Below are positions 1-11,179 of a DNA stretch of 64,000 nucleotides, in pieces. Each line of letters begins with the position of its first letter. Position 1 is the stretch's first letter. A program made the position numbers and the translations under genes. The notes below the pieces were generated by a model. The model was not told the DNA's origin, did not search any database, and saw only the letters and a list, made by a program, of their open reading frames with translations. The DNA comes from Taxillus chinensis (lineage: Eukaryota; Streptophyta; Magnoliopsida; Santalales; Loranthaceae). The stretch spans positions 43,199,609 to 43,263,608 of the forward strand of contig CM042084.1 of the NCBI GenBank assembly GCA_023512835.1, written 5' to 3'.

Positions 1-443
1 CCACACACAGGCATTTCCACAAACACATAACATGCACGGCCTCACAGGCATAATTTCAAACACTTGGCAGCATATACACATAACTATATTCACACGGGCT
101 TTTCATCAAACATATAGCATATAGATCACGGAACCACACCAAAATGCCATCGAAGGCCAACATTCATATAGGAGATCACACCTATATGAATTTACATATA
201 TATATATAAATAGATACGACCCAGGAATCCGCCCTAGGACCCTAGGACGGGAGGGTTTAGGAAGAACAGAACCCCTACCTTAAAGCGGCTCTTCCCTTGC
301 TCCCGCGCCAAACGCTGTCCTCCCCACGCAAGATGCTCCGGCCAGAATCGACAACTCCCCTTCCCTCTCTCTCTCTAGCTCTCTCTCTCTCAGGCAGGAA
401 CAGCAAAGGAACACCAAACCCTAAACTCAAACTCAAGCCCTCC

Positions 444-451
444 TTATATAG
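444..451 (-). promoter_or_regulatory. TATA box of LTR F
   Basis: On the minus strand the sequence reads CTATATAAGGAGGG, a good plant TATA box. It lies about 500 bp inside the LTR start and below the G-box module, where a U3 promoter is expected. Confidence 0.5.
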
Positions 452-462
452 ACACCATCCAC

Positions 463-522
463 ATCAAAACGACGTAGTTTTGATTAAGTGAATCCCAGGA
501 TCAAAACGACGTAGTTTTGATC
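463..522. repeat. Two copies of an ACGT-centred palindrome
   Basis: The near-palindrome ATCAAAACGACGTAGTTTTG occurs at 463-484 and again at 501-522, each copy continuing AT/ATC. One-base variants with GGCGTAG in the centre lie in both LTRs of element D (47953-47980 and 57583-57610), at the same place between the G-box module and the TATA box. It is probably a promoter element of these LTRs. Confidence 0.6.
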
Positions 523-650
523 ACACAAGTTACCACCTTTCCACATCCATACACACCAAAATATTCAGAATTTCAACATGGTCCTTTGGAGAAAGTTCCT
601 TAGAATGTCAAAACCAAGGGAACCATGCAAAAATATGGTTGCACGCCAAT

Positions 651-679
651 TTGCACGTGAATTCCCAATTCACGTGCAA
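651..679. repeat. Perfect 13-bp inverted repeat with G-boxes
   Basis: TTGCACGTGAATT (651-663) and AATTCACGTGCAA (667-679) are exact reverse complements separated by CCC. Each arm carries a CACGTG G-box. Looser versions are found in the LTRs of element D. Confidence 0.85.
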
Positions 680-952
680 CTCCATATGAACTCCAAATGC
701 TCTCAAACTTCACCCCTAGCCTCCTTGCATCATTTGGAAGACAATTACACTTGCACGTGAATTGGACCCATATCACGTGCACCTCACATACATGTCCATT
801 TGGTCCTGAAACTTCGTGGTAGATAGAGGACATCATTCTAAGCATCTTTCCTTTTGCACGTGAATTCATTGGAGTCCAACTACTAGGTCAAAATCTAGAA
901 AAACTCTACTCGGGAGGCAAAACCGACTAACTCAAGGTACGGGTCCTTACAG

Positions 953-2747
953 GGTGCGATTGAATTCTCGAAGTTGTTCCCGCCTATGGAGTAATAAAGT
1001 GGTAGGCTTTGAGTCAAATATGACTATCCTCCTGGTTCTTGAAATCTAGATCGAGGAGAAACCAGTGAGGGGAAGTTGATAGGTAGTGGATGAGCACATG
1101 GTCGACCTCATCCCATGGACGGAAGGAGTTCTCATATCTCCGACCCTGAATAAGCTCAATTAATGAGGCATCATCAAGGAGCTGGGCCTGCATAATGGGC
1201 AAACAGAGCTCCACGCGGGTATCGCGACGAATGTGGAGAGGAAGCTTAGCCAGATAAGACTTTTGGGCAAAGATGAATTTTTTCATCTCAATATTATCCA
1301 TTTCTTCACCATCGTGCAGTAACCGACATAAGTTTGGACCAGTGAAGAAGGCTTCGTAGCCACACGTCCGTGCAGTGGTATCCCCAGCAACATAGGTATT
1401 GAAAGCAGCAAGTTCAGCTGAGGTGCCTCCAGTTGTTATAGTGCGCGGTGGGACTGGATGTTGATCGGTGGGAGTAGCAGATGGTTTAGTAGGTGAAGCA
1501 GGCATGGTGTACTCAGACGTACTTGGATGGGTAGTTGAGGGACCAGGCTGAGTGGAAGAAGATGGTGGGCAGGGGGCAGTTGTCTTCTTCTTCATGCGTA
1601 TTCCAATAGGCACATCATCATCATCATCAGAATCTATGATGACAATGGTTCTGTGTGCACGCTTTCGCACACGCATGTAAGTTGCAGTAGATGGAGGTGG
1701 TGAGTGACTCAAGGAAGGCACTACTAGCTGTGGAGTATCTACAGGTTCAAGTGGAGGCCGGTCGGATGACTGTGGGAGTGTGTTTTTGATGGTGAGAGAG
1801 ATTTCCCCACTGGCAAGATGATGACCTTCAGAAAGAATAGCTCCCAGAGTTGTATTGAGTCCTTTGTATTGTCTGTCTTCACAGTGTTCCTCCAGATATC
1901 TAAACCCATCGGTGTTCACACGTGTGAGAGATGTCATTTCTTGCTGCACCTTGTCTAGGGTACGGTCTGATAACTCAACTTGCGTTCGTACCTCCTCTAT
2001 ACCTGATTCCATGGCAGCCAGTCGTTCTTCAAAAGCCTGAGATACCGATGTTATAAGTACGCCAGAGGAGATCGGTTCTCAATGACATTGCTTGCGAGAA
2101 GATCTACTTCTTCACCGTTAGGGAACGAGAGTGAGACGCGGTTAGTGCCTGGAATAGCCATTGGGATGTTGGCGCGAACTCCTCACTAGCTTGAGTGGCC
2201 ACTTGATGAATTACGGTTCGAGATGATGTGGCCATCTTAGGACTTTCCACAGGCTCAGGGACCTATGGGACAACTCCTGCATTGGAGTCACCGGCTGCAG
2301 CACCAAGGTTTTCTCCTTCTTCCACAACAATTGGTGCCATCTCGGTATCATGAGGAGTAGATGTGGCAGGTGCGTCCACCATGATGGGAGATGGGGCAAC
2401 CACCGATACGGCTTCCACTGGGTCTCTTCTTACCAGACCCTGCTCAACCAACCAATTAATCAGATGGTCGCTGTCTACCATCTGCTTACCAAAGGCAATC
2501 CATGCCTTCCGTAATTCGGCGGGGGTCATATGAGCCTTGGCATACTCCATATAGAAATGTTTTAGCTCAGACTCCCCAAGAGAGCTCAACAGAACAGGTG
2601 TTGTACCCCTATCCTCTGGGGTTTCCTATGCTGGTGTCTGCCCTCCATCTGCAGGCTCTCTAATTTCTGTAGTATCCTTGGGCAACTCGGTGGTAGGGGC
2701 CTCCTCAGGTGTAGAACTAGTGGGGAGATGTTCTCCACCACTTCAGT
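953..2747 (-). pseudogene. Env-like ORF of element E, C-terminal part with Ulp1-like protease domain
   Basis: This is the continuation, across element A, of the reading frame at 20089-20945. A first open stretch (2589-2263) is followed by a linker with stops and then a 332-codon stretch (2012-1014). The latter holds a coiled-coil-like N-terminus, a Ser/Pro/Thr-rich middle with a run of aspartates, and a C-terminal domain with VDHVLIHY, SPHWFLLDLDFKN and, after a one-base shift near 1040, RIVIFDSKPT. The pattern VD-V, HW and FDS matches the histidine and aspartate motifs of Ulp1/C48 cysteine proteases. The catalytic cysteine would lie about 100 residues further on and is lost where LTR F begins at 952. 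No function can be expected from this copy. The Ulp1 assignment is from motifs only. Confidence 0.6.
2743..2747. repeat. Left target-site duplication of element A (TCAGT)
   Basis: TCAGT directly precedes the LTR start TGTCATCAC. The partner on the right is TCAGC at 20089-20093, so four of five bases agree; one has presumably mutated. Confidence 0.6.
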
Positions 2748-5661
2748 TGTCATCACTGGATTTCGTCCAGGCCCGTTTGGGGTGAGCTCAAACTAGACCA
2801 ATGGTGAGAAAATTTAGAGTCGCCACCAACTGTTTTTGGGGTACAGTTGGATACCCTCTACTTTGAGTAGTTTAAATATATGGTCTGCGTTATCAGAGAA
2901 AGGTTCAGGAGTTGGTTACGTGTAGGGAAGGATTAGCACCCCTACAGCGCCCTTTCGGTATCTAATTTAGGAGGAGGAGGGTTTTATTTTATTTGTACTG
3001 CCATAACTGGGTTAAGTTTCCTAAAAAGTCTATGATTTTTATTTAGCTAAGTTATTTATTAAAGTTATGGTGAAAATGGATTTACCCTAAATTTCTAAAG
3101 GGAATCCTAAAGGTTTTGCGTTTTTTGAAGTGGATAACGAGATCCTACGGGTTGGTTTTGGTGTTTGGTTTTATTTTGGAAATTGAAGTCCTCAAATATG
3201 ATTTTTTTCTTTTTTATTTTCCCTTTTTTTTGGTTTTTTGGGTTAGAAAACATACATTTTTTTTGTTTTTTATGTTTTATAAAAAACATTTTGTTTTGGC
3301 TTTGCTTTATGTTTTAAATGGAATTGGAACTCCTAAATATGGAAACGTGCATTTTTTTTAGATGTTTTCTTTTTTTTTCTTTTCTTTTTTTGACTTGAAA
3401 TGCATTTTTTTGTGGTTTTGAAAGCGTTCTTTTTTTGTTTTTTTTTTTGCAAGGATAAAACTTTGAAACTAACACAATAACATCTAAAGTGATGTGTGTG
3501 ATTGTGACATCCATAAATCAAAACGACCCACTCTTTTTCTTTCTTTTCTTTTTTCTTCATGCCTCCCTTTGCTCTCTCTTTTTTTCTTTCTTTGTTTTTT
3601 TGTTTGCTATACTTTACATATTACAACATACACATATACAAAGGAAAGGGAAATACAAGGAAAAACACAATGCAACAAGTAAAAGAAAAACAAATACAAG
3701 GAAATATTAAGAATTACATCAAATATTAATGTAAGTAAGCTGAAAAATAATGAATAAATACTGAACCGACTTTGGGGCTTGCAACACTAGTCTTCTATTT
3801 GAGCTCTTGTCCGCGCCGATAGTCACTTGCTCGAATTAGAACCAACAGATCTAGCAGTGGGACTTGTGAAGAGGCTTTCCTGATATTTGAAGGCTAGAGT
3901 GATTTTTTTTTTTGAGGTTAAGATTTTCTGGTAACTGGCAATAAGCAAAGTGGGCGTGAGAAGCAGGGGCCTGAAAAAGAACTTGGAAACTGGTTTTCCT
4001 GTTTTTTGTTTTGCTAACCACGCAGAAAGAGAGGGCTGAAGTTGGAGTTGTTTTTGTGTTTTTTTGCTGAAAAAAGGAACTGGAACGAGATAGGAGGGAA
4101 AGAGGATGAAGGGGCGATGTTTGATTGCAGAATAGCAGGAAGACTGGGTGTTTTTTTTTTAGGATGAATCTGAGAGAGGATGGCAGTCAGGGAGGCGTTT
4201 TTTCTTTGGCGTTATCTCTCTCTTCTTCTTTTTTTGGGTGGACGAGTGATCTCTTTTCTGTCTTTCTTTTTTCTCTCAACTCTCTGTGTTTTTCTCTATG
4301 TGTTTGCGCTGGGATGAGGAATGGTAGCTGGTTTTTTCCAACGATGATCGCTCTTTTTTTCCTACTTTTTTGCGCGGGGACCAACGACTGCATCTTAAAG
4401 TGCTGGCGGAAACCTTTTGGCTGGACTGTCATTAATTGCAGCATTAAATGCTGTATTATTGATGCGATATTTTAATTTGCAGATTTGATGCTTTGTCGGG
4501 TGGACGGGTTATGCGGAAAACAGGGCAGCTCGTGATTGCCTTTTGAATTTGTATTTTAGCACATGTGACTGACAGGTTGTTGAAAAATGATTCTTTGTCA
4601 GATGGCCAGCGTAGAATACGGGTCTCGTGAATAGCCAGCGAGAAGAGCCAGCAAGAAATGCCAACCAGCGAAGGTCAAGGGGTCAAAGGATCGAAGTGTC
4701 GGCAGGTCGAAGCTTCGGTGGGTCGAAATTTCGGTGGGGCGAAGGTCAATGGTCAACGGGTCGAAGGCTTACAGGCGTTGCAGGTCATGGTTCGAAGGTC
4801 GGAGTGTCGGTAGGTCAAAGGTTTATAGGCTTCAAGTGTCCAGGGTCGAAGGGTCGAAGGTCGGAGTGTCGGCAGGTCAACGGTCAACGGTTAACGGGTC
4901 GAAGGTTCGCAAGTCAAGGCGTCGCAAGTCCTGGCGTCGTAAGTCCTGGCGTCGTAAGTCTCGAGGCGTCGCATCTTCACAAGGTTCGAAAGTCCGAAGG
5001 GGTGAGTCGAAGGTCGGAGTGTCGGCAACGGGGCTTCGAGGCTTCGAATCTTCGAGGCTTCGAGGCTTCGAATCTTCGAGGCTTCGAGGCTTCGAGGCTT
5101 CGAAGGTCAATGGGTCGAAGTGTCGGTAGGTCAACCTGGTCAACCCCGATTTTTTTTTTTTACTTTTAATTACCTTCTCACCCTTCACCTAAAATGCAAA
5201 AATGGACAACTTTTCGGGGATTGTTTGGGAAGATCCGTATTCGCCTAAATCGTCGCTTTGAAGAATTTCTCATGGCCACTTTTTCGGGCGATTTGACCAG
5301 GGGCATTGACCGTCTTTTGGCACGTTTTGACTTTTCCAACGAAAGTTGTTTTGGCCATAACTTCTTCATTTTAAGTCTGATTTGAGCTCGGTCAAGTGCG
5401 TTAGTCTCCAATGTTCATCCTCTATCACCTGGTGTTGGTCTTGGGGCGTTTCAAAGACTTGTAGCAGAAGTCCCTAATTTTGGACTCCCCGTCCGTGTCA
5501 ATTGTATCTATCTCGTGCAAATTGGGGTTAACATCAATTCCAAACCATTCCTTGGAAGTATGGGATCATTGTGGAACCTGTTCAACAAGGTATATGGCAT
5601 GGGCGAAAAGGTATATCAAATGGGGTTACTATGTCCAACCCGGACAAAATGGGGTCTAACA
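2748..5661 (-). repeat. 3' LTR of element A
   Basis: Starts TGTCATCACTGG and ends GGGGTCTAACA on the plus strand (TG...CA). It matches 17191-20088 over its length with small indels. It holds T-rich tracts (about 3200-3450), a block rich in GTCGGCAGGTCGAAG-type phrases (about 4680-5030), a GGCTTCGA minisatellite, and a block about 5190-5400 conserved in all four LTRs of A and B. Open frames in it are low-complexity translations of these repeats and are not taken as genes. A TATA-like CCTATAAACC lies on the minus strand near 4820. Confidence 0.92.
5032..5105. repeat. GGCTTCGA minisatellite in 3' LTR of A
   Basis: Tandem units of GAGGCTTC / GAATCTTC, about 8 bp each. The same place in the other three LTRs of A and B carries a different number and order of units. 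Confidence 0.85.
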
Positions 5662-5677
5662 ACTACCCCTCTTTGTG
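5662..5677 (-). other. Polypurine tract of element A
   Basis: The minus strand reads CACAAAGAGGGGTAGT immediately before the 3' LTR, the place where plus-strand DNA synthesis is primed. Element B has CACAAAGAGGAGCAC at the same site. Confidence 0.7.
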
Positions 5678-5893
5678 CCTCGTTTGTATACAGACAAGAT
5701 ACAAAGATAAAAAGGGAGCCATTTTAGAGGGGTTGGAGCACTTACCCGACTTACCTAGCACAGGGGAAGAGTAGAATACGACATTTGGGTCTGTCCCCGA
5801 GAGGCAAAAAGGGCTTCACAGTCGGTGGACTTGGATAATACTTTGATGCGGCATTTGAGGCTGCCTACGATGTAAAGATATGGGAGATTGAAA

Positions 5894-6567
5894 GCCTACA
5901 ACAATGACAAGCTTGAACCGAAAAACAGAGCCTTCGGCAACAATAGACTTTGGTTAAAAATGAAAAGCCCACAAGAATGATAGGCTTGAACCGAAAAGTG
6001 AAAAGGCCCACAAAAATGATGGGCGTGAATTAAAAATTGAAAGGCCCACAAAGAACGATAGGCTCGAATTGAAAATGGATAGCCCACAAAGAACGATAGG
6101 CTTGAATTGAAAATGAAAAGCCCACATCAACGATAGGCGTAAACGAAAATGGAAAAGCCCACAGCAACGATAGGCTTAAATTAAAAATGGAAAAGCCCAC
6201 AACAACGTTAGGCTTAAACTGAAAAATGAAAAGCCCACAGCAATAATAGGCTTAAACTGAAAAATGGAAAGCCCATATCAACGATAGGCTTGAAGTGAAG
6301 ATGGAAAGCCTACAAGAACGTTAGGCTTGAATAAAAAATCAAAAGGCCCACAAGAACGATAGGCTCGAATTGAAAATGGAAAGCCCACAAAGAACGATAG
6401 GCTTAAATTGAAAATGAAAAGCCCACATCAACGATAGGCTTAAATTAAAAATGGAAAAGCCCAACATCAACGATAGGCTTAAATTGCAAATGGAAAAGCC
6501 TACAACAACGATAGGCTTGAATTGGAAATGGAAAGCCCAAAGCAATGATAGGCTTAAATTGGAAAGA
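5894..6567. repeat. 3' UTR tandem array of element A, about 18 units of about 37 bp
   Basis: Units follow the pattern GATAGGCTTAAATTGAAAA then TGGAAAGCCCACAACAAC, with many point changes. By eye about 18 units can be counted. Hypervariable tandem repeats between the integrase stop and the 3' LTR are known for Tat/Ogre elements and are thought to seed satellite DNA. Minus-strand frames through the array are repeat translations, not genes. Confidence 0.92.
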
Positions 6568-7725
6568 CTTGTTGGAGACATCAATTGGTATTTGGGGAAA
6601 TGCTTTAAGGAATTGGTGAGTTTGGGAAGTAAACCAATTTAAGCTCCCTCTACGAGTTCACTCAAGGAGATCGCTCTACGAGGTGACCCAAAATGGGAAA
6701 AGTTTGTCAATTTCCAAAAGGATGCGTTTAGAGCTTGGGGAAATTGCAAAGAAAGAGTTATACAGTTGAACAAAGAAAGCTAGGATAGCTTGGTGAGAAG
6801 CTTGCTGGGTATGAGCTCCTAGGATCTTCGGAGGCGCAACATTCCCGAAATTACGGAGTATGCTAAATGTATGCAAATGATGCATGGAATGCAGTGTGAT
6901 GTATGCCGGGACGCATGGTGACATGTATGGCTAATGACCCAATATGAGCTGAGGGTTCATCTCCCTGTTGCTGGAGAGTTTAGATGACATGCAATTTGTT
7001 GGGGACTTTTTGTCTCTCGGGCTGGGGAGACCTTTCTATCTTTGCTGGGGAACTCCCTTTTGTGCATGAAGGGTCTGTTAAATTTAGCTTCGCCATACTG
7101 AGGAGCTTGATTTGACAGCTTCTCTGGGATAGTGATATTTTATGGGGGTATGAGTATTCTGAGTTGGGGGACTTAATTTGTTTGGGGATTTTGAGCTTGG
7201 CCCTACTCATAAGGCAATGCTAGAAGAGCTTACTAAGGATTTAAGATGTTCTACTTAAATGTGAAATGAAGACGATGTAACATGCTTAAAGAAGATTTTT
7301 GCTGGTTTAATTCCACAAAACATATTTATATCATAAAAAGTGTCCTATTGTTATAATATGATGAACAGAATCACAAGTCTTTAAAAGTATAATGTACAAA
7401 TTTGATTCGAGTGTGCCGCAGGTTTGACCAAGTCTTCCACTATTTGCAGCCACTGTTATTGGATGATGTTGTCTTTCTATGCTTGCAACGGACCCTATTT
7501 GTTGTGGTCCCGATCCTTTCGGTTTCGATCGAATTGATTTCACCCTTCAAGATTATTGTTGGCTTTGTATTTTACCCTTGATGCCCTTTCAGGTTTTCAC
7601 CAAGTCCGCCTTTGTTTTCTCTTTTGTCTTTTGTTGGAGCTTTATATTTTACCCTTGGTGCCCTTTCGGGTTTTCACCAAGTCCGCTCATTACAGGAATG
7701 AGAATCTTGTGGGGAGGTATGAGAG
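6568..7725 (-). other. 3' UTR of element A, rest
   Basis: Non-coding stretch between the integrase stop and the tandem array. I see no reading frame with a known motif. A segment of about 47 bp (7563-7609) is repeated with few changes at 7640-7686, a 77-bp period containing TTTTACCCTTG and GGTTTTCACCAAGTCCGC. Element B carries the same duplication (about 31070-31195). Confidence 0.7.
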
Positions 7726-8840
7726 TTAAGCATAAAACTTTTTGACGGCGTCGCTATTCACTGGATTAACAAGCTCATCTCCGTCCATTTTGGCAAGGAT
7801 CAATGCGCCCCGAGAATGCTTTTTTCACAACATATGGGCCTTCATAATTGGGAGTCCACTTGCCTCTATGGTCATGTTGAATTGGTAAGATCTTCTTAAA
7901 GACAAGATCACCCTCTTGAAAGCTTCGGCTTCACCTTTTTATTGTAATTGTTCATCATTCTCTGTTGATACATTGTCCTCTACAAACCGCCGCCAAGCGC
8001 TTGCCCTCAATTAAATTCAACCGCTCATAACGACTTTGGGCCCATTCTCGCTTCTTCGAGCTGAGTATCCTTAAGTACTCGGAGGGAAGGTATCTCCACT
8101 TCGACCGGTAGAACTGCTTCCATGCCATAGACCAAAGAAAATGGAGTTGCCCCGGTCAATGTACGCACCGAGGTACGATAAGCATGCAAAGCATATGGTA
8201 GCTTCTCGTGCCAATCTTTGTATGTTTCAGTCATCTTTCCGATAATGTTCTTGATGTTCTTATTGGCTGCCTCAATCGCTCCATTCATCTTCGGGCGATA
8301 GGGGGTCGAGTTGCGGTGTTGAATTTTGTATGTTTCACACAACTTCCCTATCATCCGACTGTTCAAATTGGCAGCATTGTCCGTTATGATCTGCTCGGGA
8401 AGCCCATATCGGCACATGATATTGTTCCGCATAAATCGAAGTACCACAGCTGTGTGACATTAGCATATGATGCCGCTTCTACCCACTTGGTAAAGTAATC
8501 AATGGCTACCAAAATGAAACGATGACCATTAGAAGCTTTTGGAGATACTGGTCCGATAACGTCAATGCCCCAAAGTGAGAATGGCCACGGGGAAACCATC
8601 ACGTGTAGTTTGGACGGCGGTACTTGAATCTTGTCGCCATAAATTTGACACTTGAGGCATTTGCGCACATATTCAATGCAATCTTTTTCCATGGTGACCC
8701 AATAATAGCCCATTCGCATGATTTGTCTTGTTAATGCATGTCCATTTGCATGTGAACCACATTCCCCTTCGTGCACTTCTTTCATTATTTGTGTCGATTC
8801 TTCTTTTGCCACACACCGCAATAATACCATGTCATGGTTT
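7726..8840 (-). pseudogene. Integrase of element A
   Basis: The start shows the HHCC zinc-binding pattern (a histidine in EVHEGE, GHALTR, then CLKC). The DDE core follows: the first aspartate in WGIDVIG, the second in IITDNAAN, and the glutamate in GAIEAANK. The C-terminal part, in other frames, matches element B through GPYVVKKAF to the end NSDAVKKFYA at 7726. It would insert the cDNA into the genome. Frameshifts near 8440 and 8030 break the frame. Its position after RT/RNase H is the Ty3 order. Confidence 0.88.
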
Positions 8841-11179
8841 CTCTTATACAGAATTGAGCCATCAAGATAATAGTTGGATGCTGACCTTCGGATATTTCAT
8901 TTATCAGATTCAGAGGCCTCTGCTGGGTACTCTTGTTTAAGCAAGTACTGTCTGATGTCATTGTACCAGGGCTTTTCTTCGGTATTGTCGTCAATGGCCA
9001 TACAATGTGCTGGAATATCTTGTATGCGGATATGAAAAGACTGAACTTCCAACTTTGTGGCTAGCCGAAGGAGGGAGGCTAGAGTTGCCAGCGCGTCAGG
9101 GAGCTGATTGTATTCCCTGGGCATATGCTCAAACGTGATGTCGTCGAATTGCTCGGCTAACTCGCAATGTGCTTCGATATGGGATTAATTTGTGGTTTCG
9201 GGTCTCCCATTGACCCCTTACTTGAAAAATGATGAGTGCCGAATCGCCGAACACTCATAATTTTTTGATTCCTTTGTTAATGGCTTCTTGAAGTCCCATC
9301 ACACAAGCCTCATATTCCGCTACATTGTTTGTACAAGGGAAGGTTAGCTTTGCCGCCATGGGGAAATGTTCGCCTTTTGGGGATATCAGGATGGCCCCAA
9401 TACCGTGACCTAAGAGACTGGAGGCTCCATCGAACCATATCGTCCATATGTCTGATACTTCGGCTAAAATGACATTGATGTGCTCGTCTGGGAAGCCAAA
9501 TGTCATGGGCTCGTAATCTTCTAATGCTTTGTCTGCCAGATAGTCGGCTATTGCACTTCCTTTTATGGCTTTTTGAGGTATGTAAATGATATCGTACTCC
9601 GATAAGATCAACTGCCATTTGGCGATTCTTCCAGAAATGGATGGTTTTTCCAAGAGATATTTGAGTGGATCATGCCTCGAAATCAGCCATGTGGTATGAT
9701 AAAGAGTGTATTGCCTCAATCGTCTTGTTATCCAAACAAGGGCACAACACGTCTTCTCTAAGGGTGTGTAGTTTTCTTCATTGATGGTGAACTTCTTGCT
9801 GAGGTAATAAATGGCCTGCTCCTTCTTGCTTGTAGAATCGTGTTGCCCTAAGACACAACCCATCGCTGACTCCTGAACGGTCAAGTATAAGATCAGAGGT
9901 CTATCCGGTACTGGTGGGACCAAAACAAGTGGATTGGACATATATTGTTTGATCCTATCAAAAGCTTCTTGACACTTGTCATTCCAAATTTCTTGATTGT
10001 TCTTCCGTAAAGTCTTGAAAATGGGTTCACATGTGGCTGTCAATTGGGAAACGAATTGGGCAATGTAATTCAGTCGCCCTAGGAATCCTCTAACCTCCTT
10101 GATGGTCCGTGGTGGCGGTATTTCTTGGATAGCTCGAACTTTATCTGGATCGATTTCAACTCCTTTTTGGCTCACAATGAAACCCATCGCTTTTCCCGAC
10201 ATGGCTCCGAAAGTGCACTTTTCGGGGTTCAATTTCAACTGATATTTTTGTAGCCTATTGAAGAGCTTGCGGAGTACTTCGATATGATCTTCAGTGCTTC
10301 GTGATTTGGCTATCATGTCGTCCACATATACTTCGACTTCCTTATGCATCATGTCATGGAATAGGGTCACCATGGCTCGCTGATAGGTTGCCCCTGCGTT
10401 CCTCAGACCAAAAGGCATCACATTATAGCAGAAAGTGCCCGAAAGTGTCGTGAATGTGGTCCTCTCTTTGTGTTCAGGGGCCATACGAATTTGATTATAG
10501 CCCGAGAAACCATCCATGAATAAGAATAGAGCGTGTTTTGCTGTATTATCCACTAAGGTATCAATATGAGGAAGCGGGAAGTTGTGTTTCGGACTAGCCT
10601 AGTTCAGATCTCTATAGTCGACACACATGCGTACTTTGCCTCCTTTCTTCGGTACTGGTACAACATTGGCGACCCATTCTGGATACTGGGAGACACTTAG
10701 GAAACCTGCATCTCATTGCTTTTTGACTTCTTCTTTAATCTTCGATATCATCTCTCGGTCTCATTCTTCGTAATTTCTACCGGACCGGCTTGCACTCCGG
10801 CTTCACGGGTATGTGATGTTGCACTATATCTTGTGTCTAATCCGGGCATATCTTGGTATGACCATGCAAAAATGTCGATGTAGCTTCTTAACAGCTCGAT
10901 TAACTTCTTTCGATGTCGGTAGCTATCAAAGACCCCACCCTCAATTCTTTTGGTTCGGCTGTTGTCCCCAAGTTCACCGTTTCTACCGAGTCCTCACTTG
11001 GAATGGATAAGCGATCATCCTTTTCCAATAGACGTATGATCTCCCCGTAGCTCGGGTGTGTCCTCTACCTCATTCTCGTTAGCTTCAAACACGGGCTGCT
11101 CCCGGTTTGGACTTTGGTCAAACCTTTGGCATCTCATTTCGCCTTCGCATACTATGTTTTCATTGACATTGTGATACCG
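8841..11179 (-). pseudogene. RT - RNase H - archaeal-type RNase H of element A
   Basis: The frame begins after the putative intron with a linker ending in IDIFAWSYQDMPGLD. RT motifs are VRMCVDYRDLN, FMDGFSGYNQI, MPFGLRNAGATYQ and the catalytic YVDDMI. The first RNase H keeps TPLEKT and the late aspartates but shows LYLTVQES where the first catalytic aspartate is expected. A second RNase H follows with WFDGASS, NNVAEYEA and, in broken frame, the end at HMPREYNQLPDALATLASL. Two tryptophan codons conserved in element B are stops here: TGA at 10713-10715 and TAG at 10599-10601. More frameshifts lie at about 9180-9255 and 10730. The second RNase H places it in the Tat lineage. Confidence 0.9.

Larger units (their letters stand above)
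1..952 (-). mobile_element. Element F: partial LTR, left edge of window
   Basis: Read on the minus strand this segment starts with TGTAAGGACCCG at 952, a typical TG start for a plant Ty3 LTR. It then runs through a G-box-rich U3 (about 590-900), two ACGT palindromes (463-522), a TATA box (444-451) and a CT-rich stretch (about 360-395). The boundary at 952/953 falls inside a protein-like reading frame (the Ulp1-like domain of element E), so F looks inserted into E. The candidate target duplication is GGGTG at 953-957, but its partner would lie left of the window. No coding domain is visible, so the lineage is unknown. The LTR identity is inferred from the boundary, the promoter layout and similarity to the U3 of element D. 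Confidence 0.6.

Noticed and set aside
1014..2012. A host SUMO-protease gene
   Set aside because: The domain continues an env-like transposon frame, is frameshifted and is cut at 952; nothing supports a host gene.
4627..5169. Open frames of 180 and 131 codons in the LTR of A
   Set aside because: They translate the GTCGGCAGG and GGCTTCGA repeats in low-complexity form (VGRS, LRGFEAS) and lie on the strand opposite to the element.
5178..5411. Basic 77-codon frame conserved in LTRs of A
   Set aside because: Conservation is explained by the LTR itself, the frame is shortened in B, and no motif is seen.
5894..6567. Possible CRISPR-like array
   Set aside because: Units of about 37 bp abut each other without unique spacers, vary in sequence, and sit in the 3' UTR of a plant retrotransposon.
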